A stretch of 64,000 nt of DNA, taken from contig NZ_JADWYM010000022.1 of NCBI RefSeq assembly GCF_022414535.1, positions 1-64,000 of the forward strand, in the 5' to 3' direction. This document shows positions 17,596-26,306 of this stretch, piece after piece. This stretch comes from Streptomyces sp. MUM 2J. Lineage in GTDB: Bacteria > Actinomycetota > Actinomycetes > Streptomycetales > Streptomycetaceae. A program made the position numbers and the translations under genes. The first letter of the stretch is position 1; the number at the start of each line of letters is the position of its first letter. The notes beneath the pieces are model-generated. The model saw nothing but the letters and a program-made list of their open reading frames with translations. It searched no databases and was not told where the DNA came from.

Positions 17596-18558
17596 GGAGT
17601 CTCCGTTTCTCTGGGTGCCCCCGGAATCTGTCGGACGGTAGACAAGCCCGTTGGGGCCGTCAGCAGGCTGCCTGCACCAGGAGTGCTATACGGCAGTGCG
17701 GTGTGCACAACCGGACAGCCGTTCCCGGTGCCTACCGAGTCCCACTCGGCGGCGTCCGGCATGCCGGCCCCGCTCGTCGATTTCACAGGAGCCCGGCCCC
17801 CGTGTGGTGCCCAGCCGTGGAGCTGCATGCCCGACACGGACACGCCAGGGCGGCCGCGCCTGGCTTCCGGTGGAGGAACCGGGCCGGTGCCGTCCCGGCC
17901 GGTTGCGACTCGATCCTGTCCGACGAAGCCGTGAGCCCCGGACAGTGCAACCCGGGTGCGGAGCGGCGCACCCGTGGTGGGCGACCGGACTCTCCACTCG
18001 TCTCCACGCACCCCGCGGTGGGCCGAATCACCGGAGCCGGCCAGCGGTGGGCCGGCACCCCGGGCAGCTGGCGGTCCCCGCGGTGCGGGGCACCCCCGGA
18101 ACGGACGGACGCCGGTGGGCACAGTGCCCAATGACGTACCGACCCTGCCAGCAAGTCGCACATGGCCCTCGGTACGGCCCCGGTGGTCCTCTGACGTTCA
18201 CCGTTCGTGTCGTCCATCAGGAGGTCGTCACCGTGACACTACGTTTGCCAGTCACCGCCATCATGTCCACTCCGGTGCGAGCCATGGTGCCCGTGATGAT
18301 CCCCCCGCCCTGCGACCCCGGGGCGGTCGAGCGGGATAGACTCAGGTCGGTGCTGTCCCCGAGCAGGGGCGGCGCGGTGCCGGTCTGCGGGACCGGAGCG
18401 CGGCATCCTCGGAGCGCGCATCACCCGGCCGGGACCGCCTGCCCGTGCGCCCGCGAGTCCCGGAGCGGATCGCTGTGGTCCGCTGCTCGGGCCGTGCGCT
18501 CCCGCCCGGCGGCGACCTGCGTCCCGCCGACTCGGCTCACGTCGAGCGGGGTGGCCAG
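17596..18558. other. Long divergent intergenic region between the lactam operon and the OPT transporter
   Basis: Nearly 1 kb between divergent genes, with no convincing gene. One oddity: a perfect AGGAGG at 18218-18223 precedes a GTG at 18233 that opens a 109-codon frame ending at 18562, four bases into the transporter gene. Its start (TLRLPVTAIMSTPVRAMVPV after the initiator) is plausible but the rest is Arg/Pro/Ser-rich, so only a leader-peptide role is suggested. Promoters for both flanking genes should lie here, but no consensus box was recognised. Confidence 0.4.
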
Positions 18559-20211
18559 ATGAGCCTCATAGAACCCGCACAGCAGCACGAGAGAGAACGA
18601 CACCCGTCGGTGTTCGAGCCGACGGTCCTCGCCGCGGTCCTGTTCACCTCGATCGCCGGGGCGCTGATCGGCCTGCAGATCATCACCAGCCTTGGTGTCA
18701 CGCCGAACACGTCGATCATGGGTGTCCTCGCCTCGATCGTGGTCTCGCGCATCCCGCTCAGCATCTTCCGGCGCTTCCGTTCGACCCACCGACAGAATCT
18801 GGTCCAGACCAGTATCTCCAGCGCGACGTTCGCCGCGGCGAACTCACTGCTGCTGCCGATCGGGATCCCGGTGGTCATCGGCGAACCGGGACTCATGTGG
18901 CCGATGCTCATCGGTGCCACACTGGCCATGGTCATCGACCTGCTCATGTTGTACTGGATGTTCGACACGCGCGTATTCCCCGCCGAGAACGCCTGGCCGT
19001 CCGGTGTCGCCGCGGCAGAAACGATCATCGCTGGTGATCGTGGTGGCAAACGCGCCAAGAACTTCGGGTACGGGATCGCCCTCGGCGTTGCCGGCTCCTG
19101 GTTCGGGCTGCCGATGGCCCCGATGGGAGTGGCGTTCATCGCCAAGTCCCTCACGATGCTCGCCTTTGCCGCGGGCCTGCTGATCGCCGGATACTCGCAG
19201 TCCCTGTTCGGTTTCACCCTCGGCGGCTCCAACATTCCCAATGGGATGATGATCGGCGCCGGCCTCGTGGCCCTGGCCCAGGCCATCATGATCGTCTTCC
19301 GGCACCGCAAAGCCCCACAACCGGTGACCGACCGCCCCGGCGACGAGGGAAACGCCACCTCTACCAGCGCTCCTCCGGCCGCTCGGATGACCCGAACCGA
19401 CAAGGACGCGCTGCGCGGCCTGCGGCGCGGGACCCTTCTCTACATCAGCGCCGGGCTCACCCTGGCCGTGCTCGGCGGCCTTTACAGCAGAATGGCACCG
19501 CTCCAGCTCGTGCTCTGGGTGCTGTTCGCGGCGGTCGCCTGCATCTGCGCCGAGCTGATCGTGGGCCTCTCCGCGATGCACGCGGGCTGGTTCCCGGCAT
19601 TCGCCACAGCCCTGATCTTCCTGATCCTCGGGATGCTGATGCACTTCCCCACCGTGGCGCTGGTCCTGCTGGTCGGATTCGTCGCCGCGGGAAGCCCGGC
19701 ATTCGCCGATGGCGGCTACGACTTCAAGACAGGGTGGCTGCTACGCGGCCAGGGAACCGACCGCTCCTTCGAGCTGGAGGGCCGACGTCAGCAACTCTAC
19801 GCCGGGCTGGTCGGCCTCGTGGTGGCCGTGGTCGTCGTCGCCCTCACACACAGCCTCTACTTCGACGCCGGTCTGTTCCCCCCGGTCGACAAGGCGTATG
19901 CGGCAGCCATCCGGGCCGGGCTCGACACGAGCAGCGTCGCCCAGCTGGCACTGTGGGCCCTCCCGGGTGCGCTGATCCAGCTCGCTGGAGGACCTTCACG
20001 CCAGCTGGGCGTCCTGCTGGCTACCGGACTGCTCGTCGCCAACCCCCAAGTGGGATGGATCGTCGCGGCCGGCATGGTCATCCGTTGGCTGGTGCTGCGC
20101 CTCAAGGGCCCCGAGGCCTCCACACCGATGACCATCTTCGCGGCCGGCATCATCGCCGGATCCGCCATGTACAGCTTCTCCAACGCCGCCGTCAAGACAT
20201 GGAGCCGGTGA
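18559..20211 (+). CDS. OPT-family oligopeptide transporter
   Basis: A 550-residue integral membrane protein with about 13-16 hydrophobic segments. Family motifs include PTVLAAVLFTSIAGALIGLQ near the N-terminus, a NIPNGMMIGAGLVALAQA segment, and the late FEDG-like region SPAFADGGYDFKTGWLLRG. OPT proteins import peptides, or metal-chelate or amino-acid conjugates, with protons. Being divergent from the PucR/DUF917/oxoprolinase operon, it probably brings in that pathway's substrate (inference). The ATG at 18559 has only a weak GGGGTGG ribosome binding site. Confidence 0.85.
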   Translation: MSLIEPAQQHERERHPSVFEPTVLAAVLFTSIAGALIGLQIITSLGVTPNTSIMGVLASIVVSRIPLSIFRRFRSTHRQNLVQTSISSATFAAANSLLLPIGIPVVIGEPGLMWPMLIGATLAMVIDLLMLYWMFDTRVFPAENAWPSGVAAAETIIAGDRGGKRAKNFGYGIALGVAGSWFGLPMAPMGVAFIAKSLTMLAFAAGLLIAGYSQSLFGFTLGGSNIPNGMMIGAGLVALAQAIMIVFRHRKAPQPVTDRPGDEGNATSTSAPPAARMTRTDKDALRGLRRGTLLYISAGLTLAVLGGLYSRMAPLQLVLWVLFAAVACICAELIVGLSAMHAGWFPAFATALIFLILGMLMHFPTVALVLLVGFVAAGSPAFADGGYDFKTGWLLRGQGTDRSFELEGRRQQLYAGLVGLVVAVVVVALTHSLYFDAGLFPPVDKAYAAAIRAGLDTSSVAQLALWALPGALIQLAGGPSRQLGVLLATGLLVANPQVGWIVAAGMVIRWLVLRLKGPEASTPMTIFAAGIIAGSAMYSFSNAAVKTWSR

Positions 20212-20445
20212 CACTCGCCAGTGTCTCCGTAGCACCAGAGGCCCCGCCCACTCCATCGGTCGGCGCCGGCTCGCCGCCCGGTCCACCCATCGCGGACCGG
20301 GCGGCAGAGCCCCTTCGGCCCGACGGCCGGGACTGCCGCGGCGGACCTGCAAGACCAGGCCGATGCCACCGGTCCCCCGATCCGACTCACACTCACGATG
20401 CACAACACCGAGACCACACCTTCACACCCCGCGGAGGAGCCGGCC

Positions 20446-21261
20446 ATGGGCTGGTGGCAGCAGCGCAGAATCGCTTTCAGGGCTCCGGTGGAGACCTCCG
20501 CATTCGGCAACCTCGCAGCAAGCACGGGCTGGCTCTACGCGGGGGGAGAGGACCACGAGTGGTTGGGCGTCGCCTCCACCTGGCGCAGCCTCGACGGCGC
20601 AATCGTGCGCTTCTATCCCGGAGACGCGATCTGCGTGCCCTTCGCCGAGATAACCGCGGACGAACCAGAGGTTCACCAGCGCGCCATGGCTGAAGCCGAC
20701 GCCATCGCACGCCGGGCCTTCCCGTGCTTCACCCTGGCCGAAGCCCTGAGCTTGTTGCACACGACAAAACCCGCGGCCAAAGCCCCCATCCTCACGGCCG
20801 TGGCCGCGTCGGCCCCGGAACACCACCGCTCCGACGTCGCCGACGCCGTCACGTCAGGGCTCTTCGCACCACACAGACCGGTACGCGCCGCGGCCCTGCG
20901 CGCCGTCCTGCTGACGAGATGGCCACAGCTGGCACGCCCGCTGGTCGCTCACGCCCTGACCGAGCCCGAAGACGACCTGGCCTCCTGCGCACATGCGTTG
21001 GCGGGTGGCATATACCGCCAGGACTGCGGCGCCCACCTCGCCACAGCTCCCGGTCCACCACCCCCGCGACACTCGCAGAACACGCCCGGAGCCCCCCTCG
21101 AGGTTCCGGCGGACAGCAGCGGGACACCGCAGCCCGTCACCAGGACCACCCCACCCCCGGGTGAATCGCCCACCACCAGCGGACCCCTCGCGTCACCGCG
21201 TGAGGACGGGAACGTCGCCAGCCCCACCATCCCCGACAGCTTCACCTTCATCACTCTCTGA
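20446..21261 (+). CDS. Hypothetical protein with HEAT-like region and Pro-rich tail
   Basis: 271 residues from ATG 20446, which has GGAGGAG six bases upstream; an ATG at 20398 lacks a ribosome binding site. The N-terminal 90 residues (GWWQQRRIAFRAPVETSAFG and on) look like a compact beta-rich domain. A middle helical part (AAKAPILTAVAASAPEHHRS, then VRAAALRAVLLTRWPQLARP) resembles HEAT-type helix pairs. The last 75 residues are Pro/Thr/Ser-rich and probably disordered. No signal peptide or membrane segment. Same strand as the OPT transporter, 234 bases downstream; function unknown. Confidence 0.6.
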   Translation: MGWWQQRRIAFRAPVETSAFGNLAASTGWLYAGGEDHEWLGVASTWRSLDGAIVRFYPGDAICVPFAEITADEPEVHQRAMAEADAIARRAFPCFTLAEALSLLHTTKPAAKAPILTAVAASAPEHHRSDVADAVTSGLFAPHRPVRAAALRAVLLTRWPQLARPLVAHALTEPEDDLASCAHALAGGIYRQDCGAHLATAPGPPPPRHSQNTPGAPLEVPADSSGTPQPVTRTTPPPGESPTTSGPLASPREDGNVASPTIPDSFTFITL

Positions 21262-21267
21262 TCCCCC

Positions 21268-21305
21268 CATGCCGCTGAACGGGGGCGGTCCCGGCCGGCG
21301 GCATG
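21268..21305. terminator. Possible stem-loop between convergent genes
   Basis: CATGCCGC (21268-21275) and GCGGCATG (21298-21305) are exact inverted arms with a 22-base GC-rich loop, starting seven bases after the stop codon of the hypothetical gene. The stem is short for its loop, so this is a weak terminator candidate. Confidence 0.35.
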
Positions 21306-21518
21306 ACACCGCTGTGCGCCACGGGCCGCACACCCCAAGCGCCGGTCGAGGGACGCCTGTCACCGGATTGGGGACGCCCGGGCTGCGACGTCCCCCGTGG
21401 GCCGGGATGCAGGACGGTCGCCGTGGTCGCGGTGGCTCTCCAGGGGGAAGCTCGGCCGGACCGGCCGGTGCTCGCCGCCGCACACGCGCGTCCCGCGGTC
21501 ACGCGACCGTCCCGCGGT

Positions 21519-22421
21519 TCACGCCTGCTGCGGTACGACGGCCACCGGGCACATCGAGTGGTGCAGCGCCGCGTGGGCGATCCGGCCGAGTTGCAGCCCG
21601 AAGTGTCCTTCGTGCCGCCTGGCTCCGACGACCAGCAGATCGGCGTCGCGCGAGGCGTCCACCAGTACCCGGCGGGCGTGGCCCTCGACGGTACGGCGCC
21701 GCAGTTCGATGTCGGGCGGGGTGTTCCGCAGGGCCTGGGCGAGGACCTTCTCGGCGTGCTCCTCGTGCGGCACGGCGAGGTCGTCGGCCGGCGACACGTG
21801 GCCGGAGGCCTCGTGCGTGGGGCATCGCCAGGCCCGGACGGCCTCCAGCACGGCCCCCCTGTGCCGGGCCTCGTCGAAGGCGAAACGCACCGCGGCCGAG
21901 TCGTTCGCGTCCTCGCCCACGCCCAGCACGACGTGACCGCCGTCCGGGGGCGTGGCCCGGTCGCGGTGGTTGTTGCGCAGCACGATCACCGGGCAGCCGG
22001 CGTTCGCGGCCACGGTCAGGCTGACCGAGCCCAGGAGCAGTTCGGCGAGACCACTGCGGCCCCGGGAGCCCACCACCAGGGCCGCCGCCTGCCGTCCCTC
22101 GTGCACCAGGGCGTACTCGGGCTCCTCGAACACCACCTCGCAGGACACCTCCAGGCCGGGCTGCCGGTCACGTGCCCGCTCCGCCGCGGCCTCGACCACG
22201 TCCTGGGGCAGCACCCGTGCGGACGGCACGCCGAAGTCCCGGGCGAGGGCCGCGCCCTCGTAACGGTCCCAAAGGCAGGCGTACACCAGCCGCAGCCTCA
22301 TTCCGCGCAGCGCGGCCTCGTCCGCCGCCCAGCCCACGGCCCGCAGACTCGGCTCGGAGCCGTCCACCCCCACCACCAGCGGATGTTCCGTTCCCACCCG
22401 CACCGGAACCTTCATGTTCAT
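21519..22421 (-). CDS. Universal stress protein with two Usp domains
   Basis: 300 residues with tandem Usp domains. Domain 1 begins PLVVGVDGSEPSLRAVGWAA and ends with the ATP-binding loop VVGSRGRSGLAELLLGSVS. Domain 2 begins HVVLGVGEDANDSAAVRFAF and ends VVGARRHEGHFGLQLGRIAH, where the ATP-binding Gly/Ser pattern is less canonical. Two-domain Usps of this kind are hallmarks of DevR/DosR-type hypoxia regulons in actinobacteria. The ATG at 22421 follows AGGAGA. It sits at the end of the stress island, just downstream of a broken usp copy on the same strand. Confidence 0.92.
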   Translation of the reverse strand: MNMKVPVRVGTEHPLVVGVDGSEPSLRAVGWAADEAALRGMRLRLVYACLWDRYEGAALARDFGVPSARVLPQDVVEAAAERARDRQPGLEVSCEVVFEEPEYALVHEGRQAAALVVGSRGRSGLAELLLGSVSLTVAANAGCPVIVLRNNHRDRATPPDGGHVVLGVGEDANDSAAVRFAFDEARHRGAVLEAVRAWRCPTHEASGHVSPADDLAVPHEEHAEKVLAQALRNTPPDIELRRRTVEGHARRVLVDASRDADLLVVGARRHEGHFGLQLGRIAHAALHHSMCPVAVVPQQA

Positions 22422-22500
22422 GACTGTCGTTTCTCCTCGTGGTTCGTGTTCGGTCGTGTCCGACGGGACGGCCAGCGGGGCGGGGGCGTGGTGGAGCACG

Positions 22501-22832
22501 GCTCAGCCCCCGGGAGCCGAGGACCGGCGGCCCGGCGTCCCCTGCCGCCTCGGTCAGCACCTGCGCGGGCCGGCCGGGGGGCTGCTCCGCGTTCATGCCG
22601 AGGCCGGAACGCCGAAACCCGGGCCCCTCGACCACCTCGCGCGCGATCCGCTCACCCCACTCCTGCCGTGTCCCGGCGCCGACGCAGCGCACCGGAGCCA
22701 CGGGGTCGGGCCCCGCACCCCGGACGTGGACAAGCCCGGCCGGCAGACCGCGCCGGCCGGGTTTGCCGCCCACTCCGCCGCTGCACGGCTCTCGGCCGGA
22801 CCATCGAGACCTACGACAACACTGCGGACCAT
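22501..22832 (-). pseudogene. Broken universal stress protein gene (frameshift and 3' truncation)
   Basis: From ATG 22832, preceded by GAGGAAG, the frame reads VRSVVVGLDGPAESRAAAEW, a clean Usp N-terminus. Near 22765 the homology jumps to the -1 frame, which continues GLPAGLVHVRGAGPDPVAPV, then GERIAREVVEG, PGRPAQVLTEAAGDAG and VLGSRGLS. Homology stops at about 22501, so the final strand and helix of the Usp fold are missing. One deleted base explains the shift. It is a decayed paralogue directly upstream of the intact usp gene. Confidence 0.8.
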
Positions 22833-23231
22833 GGCTTCCGCTTCCTCACGGGGATTCAGGGCCAGCATGGCGGCGCGGGGGCGGCGGGCGCAGGGGCCGC
22901 AGGTCCCCGGGCCGGAGGGCCGGTGGGCCCGCAGGCTGGGCCGGTGCCGTGCCGGACGTGCTGCCCCGCGTCCGCCGCGCCCCGAAGCGGCCCGCGGCCC
23001 GGGCGGTCACGGCAACGCCGCGCGGAACGTGTCTGCTCCCGGGTGTGCGCCTTGGCCGGCCGTCGGCTGCTGTCGGCAACCACGTTCACCCGTCTGCCGG
23101 AACCTGCCCGTACCGCCCTGTCCAGGAGGGCGCGCCGCCGTGGACGCCGCGCATGCCGGCGGACGCCGCGCATGCCCGCGGACGCACGGCACCGGACGCG
23201 TCCGCACCCGGTCCGGCCTTCGGGGAGCCTC
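22833..23231. other. Intergenic region with a short direct repeat
   Basis: No gene seen. A 16-base sequence starting GGACGCCGCG occurs twice, at 23142-23157 and 23161-23176 (19-base period). It lies just beyond the 3' end of the histidine kinase gene. No clear terminator hairpin was recognised. Confidence 0.45.
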
Positions 23232-24452
23232 TCAGGGGGTGTGGGCCCGGTCGCGGGAGGTGAGGGGGATGCGCCAGCACAGGCGGGTGCCGCCGCCGGG
23301 ACGGCCGGTCACCTCGAAGGTGCCGCCCAGACTCTCCGCGCGGCGGCGCAGGTTGGTCAGACCGCTGCTGCGGGTGACTGCCGGATCGATGCCACGGCCG
23401 TTGTCGTGCACCTCCAGCAGCAGTTCGTCGCCGGCGCGGACGGTGACCCAGGCGGCGGAGGCGTGGGCGTGCCGGGCGGCGTTGGACAGGGCCTCGCGCA
23501 GTACCGCGAGCAGGTGGGCGGCCGTCTCGTCGGGCAGCGCGGCGTCGACCGGGCCGTCGAACCCGACCGTGGGGGTGAAACCGAGCCGGTCCTGGGCAGC
23601 GGTCGTCTCGCCGAGAACCTGGGCGCGCAGGCTCGCCGCTCTCTGGGCGGGCTGGTTGAGGTTGAAGATCGTGCCCCGCAACTCCCGGATGGTGGCGTCG
23701 AGTTCCTGGATGACCTTGTTGATGCGGTCGCCGGTGTCCGCCCGGTCGAGGCGGGCGCCGATGCTCTGCAGGGCGAGCCCGGCGCCGAAGACCCGCTGGA
23801 TGACCATGTCGTGCAGGTCCCGGGCGATGCGGTCGCGGTCGGCCATCACCTCGCGCTCCGCGCGGGCGGCGGCCAGCTCGGCCTGCGCGGCGAGTTGATG
23901 GGTGATGTCCCGTGCCGTCGTCGAGAAGCCGATCAGGGAGCCTTCCTGGTCGCGCATCGGGGAGACGGTGACGGCTACGTCCACCTCCGTGCCGTCGGCG
24001 CGGCGCCAGCGACTCGGGTAGGAGTCCGTGCGTCCCTGGGAACGGATCTGCTCCGCCGCGGTCCGCAGCGCGTCGAAGGCCGTCGCGGACATGAGCGTCT
24101 GGACCGGCCGGTCGAGGATCTCCTGCTCGGAGTGGCCGAACAGTCTGTGGGCGCCCGGGTTCCAGGTCCGGACGAGCAGGTCCGGATCCAGCGAGATCAT
24201 GGCGTCGTCGGAGGAGGCCACGACGGCCGCGAGCCGGGCCTCGGCCTCCCGCGCGGCCTCCAGCTCGGTGTGCAGGGCGATCAGTCCCCGGTTGGTGTCC
24301 TCCAGCTCCTGGCTGAGCTCGTCCACCAGCCGCGCGCGGCGCTCCAGTTCTGCCTGGGGCCCGGCCGCGGCGGGTGCGCCGTCGGTGGTGCGCGGGTTGG
24401 GCAGGTCCCTCATGTCCGACCCCGTTTCGCCTGATGACGGGAACCGACTCAT
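23232..24452 (-). CDS. PAS sensor histidine kinase, DevS/NarL-partner type (HisKA_3)
   Basis: 406 residues: an N-terminal coiled-coil-like stretch (about 35-75), a PAS domain (about 75-195, with LDPDLLVRTWNPGAHRLFG and WRRADGTEVDVAVTVSPMRD), then a HisKA_3 dimerisation region with phospho-His in DRDRIARDLHDMVIQRVFGA, and a HATPase with LLAVLREALSNAARHAHAS and DNGRGIDPAV. The motif around the His resembles DevS/DosS kinases. No response regulator gene is adjacent. The ATG at 24452 overlaps the preceding stop by four bases, as at every other junction of this operon; ATG 24413 is an alternative. It is the last gene of the stress cassette. Confidence 0.88.
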   Translation of the reverse strand: MSRFPSSGETGSDMRDLPNPRTTDGAPAAAGPQAELERRARLVDELSQELEDTNRGLIALHTELEAAREAEARLAAVVASSDDAMISLDPDLLVRTWNPGAHRLFGHSEQEILDRPVQTLMSATAFDALRTAAEQIRSQGRTDSYPSRWRRADGTEVDVAVTVSPMRDQEGSLIGFSTTARDITHQLAAQAELAAARAEREVMADRDRIARDLHDMVIQRVFGAGLALQSIGARLDRADTGDRINKVIQELDATIRELRGTIFNLNQPAQRAASLRAQVLGETTAAQDRLGFTPTVGFDGPVDAALPDETAAHLLAVLREALSNAARHAHASAAWVTVRAGDELLLEVHDNGRGIDPAVTRSSGLTNLRRRAESLGGTFEVTGRPGGGTRLCWRIPLTSRDRAHTP

Positions 24453-25498
24453 GATGCCATGGCGCCGGCCTGGCGCAGCACGAGCACGGTGGCGTCGTCG
24501 GTGGGCCGGCCGTACTCGCGGTGGAGCACGGCGGCGACGATCGCCGGATGGCGTTCCAGCAGCCGGGGGTGGTCCTCCAGGTTCCAGCCGGAGCGGATTC
24601 CGTCGGAGACCAGGACGAGCGTCGATCGGGGCTCCCACGCGGAACGCTGCACATGGACCGTGGGAAGGGGCAGATGGGTGCCCAGAGTGCCGGGACGGTC
24701 CAGCAGATGGACCGACCGGGGACCGGTCAGGATCCGGCCGCAGATGTTGCCGACGGCCGCGTGGACGAGTTCGCCGCGGCCGGGGTCGATCACGCACACA
24801 CCCGCCACACCGCCTCGCGTGCCGCGCATCGCCTCGTGGACGTGACGGACGGACAGATCCGGTTCGGAGGCGGGCGCCTGCCCGAAGGCGGCGACCGCGG
24901 TCCGTGCCGCCGCGGCCGCGGCCGGTCCGTGCCCGAGGCCGTCGACGACCAGGGCGGCCGCCCGCGGGCCGGGCGCGACCGCCCAGGCGTCCCCGGAGGC
25001 GCCGTCGCCGCCGAGCGGGACGTTGACGCCGCCGAACCGCCACTGCGCAGGCCCGGCGGGCGCGGTGCCGAGCCGGACGTAGACGACCGTGCCGCGGCGC
25101 GTGGAGTACCAGTCGAACTCGGTGGCGTTGCGCCGCACCACGCTCAGCCCGGCACCCAGACCGCCCCCGCGGAAGGGCACCGCGGCGGGCGGGACCGTCC
25201 CGGAGGGTGGGGCGAGCGCCGCGGCGGTCGTCCCCGGGCCGTGGTCGACGGAGATCAGCTCGATCCCGTCCCCGGCCGTGCGGGCCAGCACGTACCCTCC
25301 GGGGTGGGCGTGCCGGAGCAGGTTGGTTCCCAGCTCCGTCGCCACCAGTTCGGCCACGCCCTCCCGCAGCGCGTGCCGCCCGGCGGCCAGGCGGGCCACC
25401 GCGCGGCGCAGCGCGCCGACGTCCTCCTGCGCGACGATCGTGTGCCGGCGGTGCTCGTGCCCACCCGGCGCCGCCTCGCTCCCGGCCCCCGGAGTCAT
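24449..25498 (-). CDS. Anti-sigma-type ATPase fused to SpoIIE/RsbX-like phosphatase
   Basis: 349 residues. The N-terminal half (about 15-150) is an HATPase_c_2 domain (ELVATELGTNLLRHAHPGGY, ISVDHGPGTTAAALAP, GGGLGAGLSVVRRNATEFDW). The C-terminal half is a PP2C/SpoIIE-type phosphatase (GDAWAVAPGPRAAALVVDGL then GHGPAAAAAARTAV, and LVLVSDGIRSGW near the end). In stressosome modules a stand-alone RsbX phosphatase resets RsbR/RsbS; here it is joined to a second RsbT-like ATPase. Four-base overlaps at both ends bind it into the operon. Confidence 0.88.
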   Translation of the reverse strand: MTPGAGSEAAPGGHEHRRHTIVAQEDVGALRRAVARLAAGRHALREGVAELVATELGTNLLRHAHPGGYVLARTAGDGIELISVDHGPGTTAAALAPPSGTVPPAAVPFRGGGLGAGLSVVRRNATEFDWYSTRRGTVVYVRLGTAPAGPAQWRFGGVNVPLGGDGASGDAWAVAPGPRAAALVVDGLGHGPAAAAAARTAVAAFGQAPASEPDLSVRHVHEAMRGTRGGVAGVCVIDPGRGELVHAAVGNICGRILTGPRSVHLLDRPGTLGTHLPLPTVHVQRSAWEPRSTLVLVSDGIRSGWNLEDHPRLLERHPAIVAAVLHREYGRPTDDATVLVLRQAGAMAS

Positions 25499-25923
25499 CG
25501 CTGCCATTTCACGATCACCACCGTCGTGCCCGACGCCGCGGCGGAGGTGATGGTCATGTCGTCCACCAGTCTCCGTGCCCCCGGCAGCCCCAGTCCGAGG
25601 CTGCCGCGGGTGCTGAAGCCGTCGGTCAGCGCGGCGCCGATGTCGGCGATGCCCGGCCCGTCGTCGGCGAACGTGGCGCGCACACCCCGTCGGCCCTGGC
25701 CGTAGACCTGCTCGACGCTGATCCGGCCGCGGCCGCCGGTGGCGTAGTAGAGGATGTTGCGGGCCAGCTCGCTGCCCGCCGTGATCAGTTTTGTCGCGTC
25801 CACCAGGTTCAGCCCCACCGCCTCGGCCTCGCAGCGCAGCACCTTGCGCACCCGGATCAGGTCGGTCTCGTCGACGATGTCGAAGACGGACGGTTCCCAG
25901 CCCCGCGCGGTACCGGTGGTCAT
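25495..25923 (-). CDS. RsbT-like serine kinase / anti-sigma regulatory factor
   Basis: 142 residues forming a minimal HATPase: the N box LITAGSELARNILYYATGGR, G1 FADDGPGIADIGAALTDGFS, and G2 GSLGLGLPGARRLVDDM. This is the RsbT pattern, a kinase that phosphorylates STAS residues of RsbR and RsbS and is then released to activate a downstream phosphatase. It follows rsbS with a four-base overlap in the canonical R-S-T order. Confidence 0.9.
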   Translation of the reverse strand: MTTGTARGWEPSVFDIVDETDLIRVRKVLRCEAEAVGLNLVDATKLITAGSELARNILYYATGGRGRISVEQVYGQGRRGVRATFADDGPGIADIGAALTDGFSTRGSLGLGLPGARRLVDDMTITSAAASGTTVVIVKWQR

Positions 25924-26306
25924 GGCCGGCCTGTACCGGCGTCGGCGCGCCGCAACCGCTCCAGCAGGGCCAGGCCCTGCTCGGCGTTGAGAGCGGTGTC
26001 CAGATGGCCCATCTGCACGCCCAGTTCCACCAGGGTGATGGCGACCGCCGGCTGTATGCCGACCACGGCCGCCTGCGCCCCGAGCAGCCGGACCATCGAC
26101 ACGATCCGCGCCAGCACCCGGGCGATGAAGGAGTCGACCACACTCAGCCGGCTGACGTCGATGAGCATCCCGGTCGCCCGGGTGCGGGCGACCTCTCGGG
26201 TGAGCTGGTCCTCGATCCGGACCACGGTGGTGTCGTCGAGATCGCCCTGGAGCGCCACCAGCAGCGTGTCACCGATCTGCATGACCGGAACCACGTCGTC
26301 GGTCAC
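25920..26306 (-). CDS. RsbS-like STAS-domain stressosome scaffold protein
   Basis: A 128-residue single STAS domain. The phosphorylation loop reads GMLIDVSRLSVVDSFIARVL; VVDSFIA is characteristic of RsbS, with the Ser expected to be the RsbT target. RsbS assembles with RsbR into the 1.8-MDa stressosome and traps RsbT. The GTG at 26306 overlaps the rsbR stop (GTGA). The length equals that of classical RsbS. Confidence 0.9.
   Translation of the reverse strand: MTDDVVPVMQIGDTLLVALQGDLDDTTVVRIEDQLTREVARTRATGMLIDVSRLSVVDSFIARVLARIVSMVRLLGAQAAVVGIQPAVAITLVELGVQMGHLDTALNAEQGLALLERLRRADAGTGRP

Noticed and set aside
21303..24434. Open frame of about 1000 codons on the plus strand
   Set aside because: Antisense to the usp genes and the histidine kinase, with no domain-like sequence.
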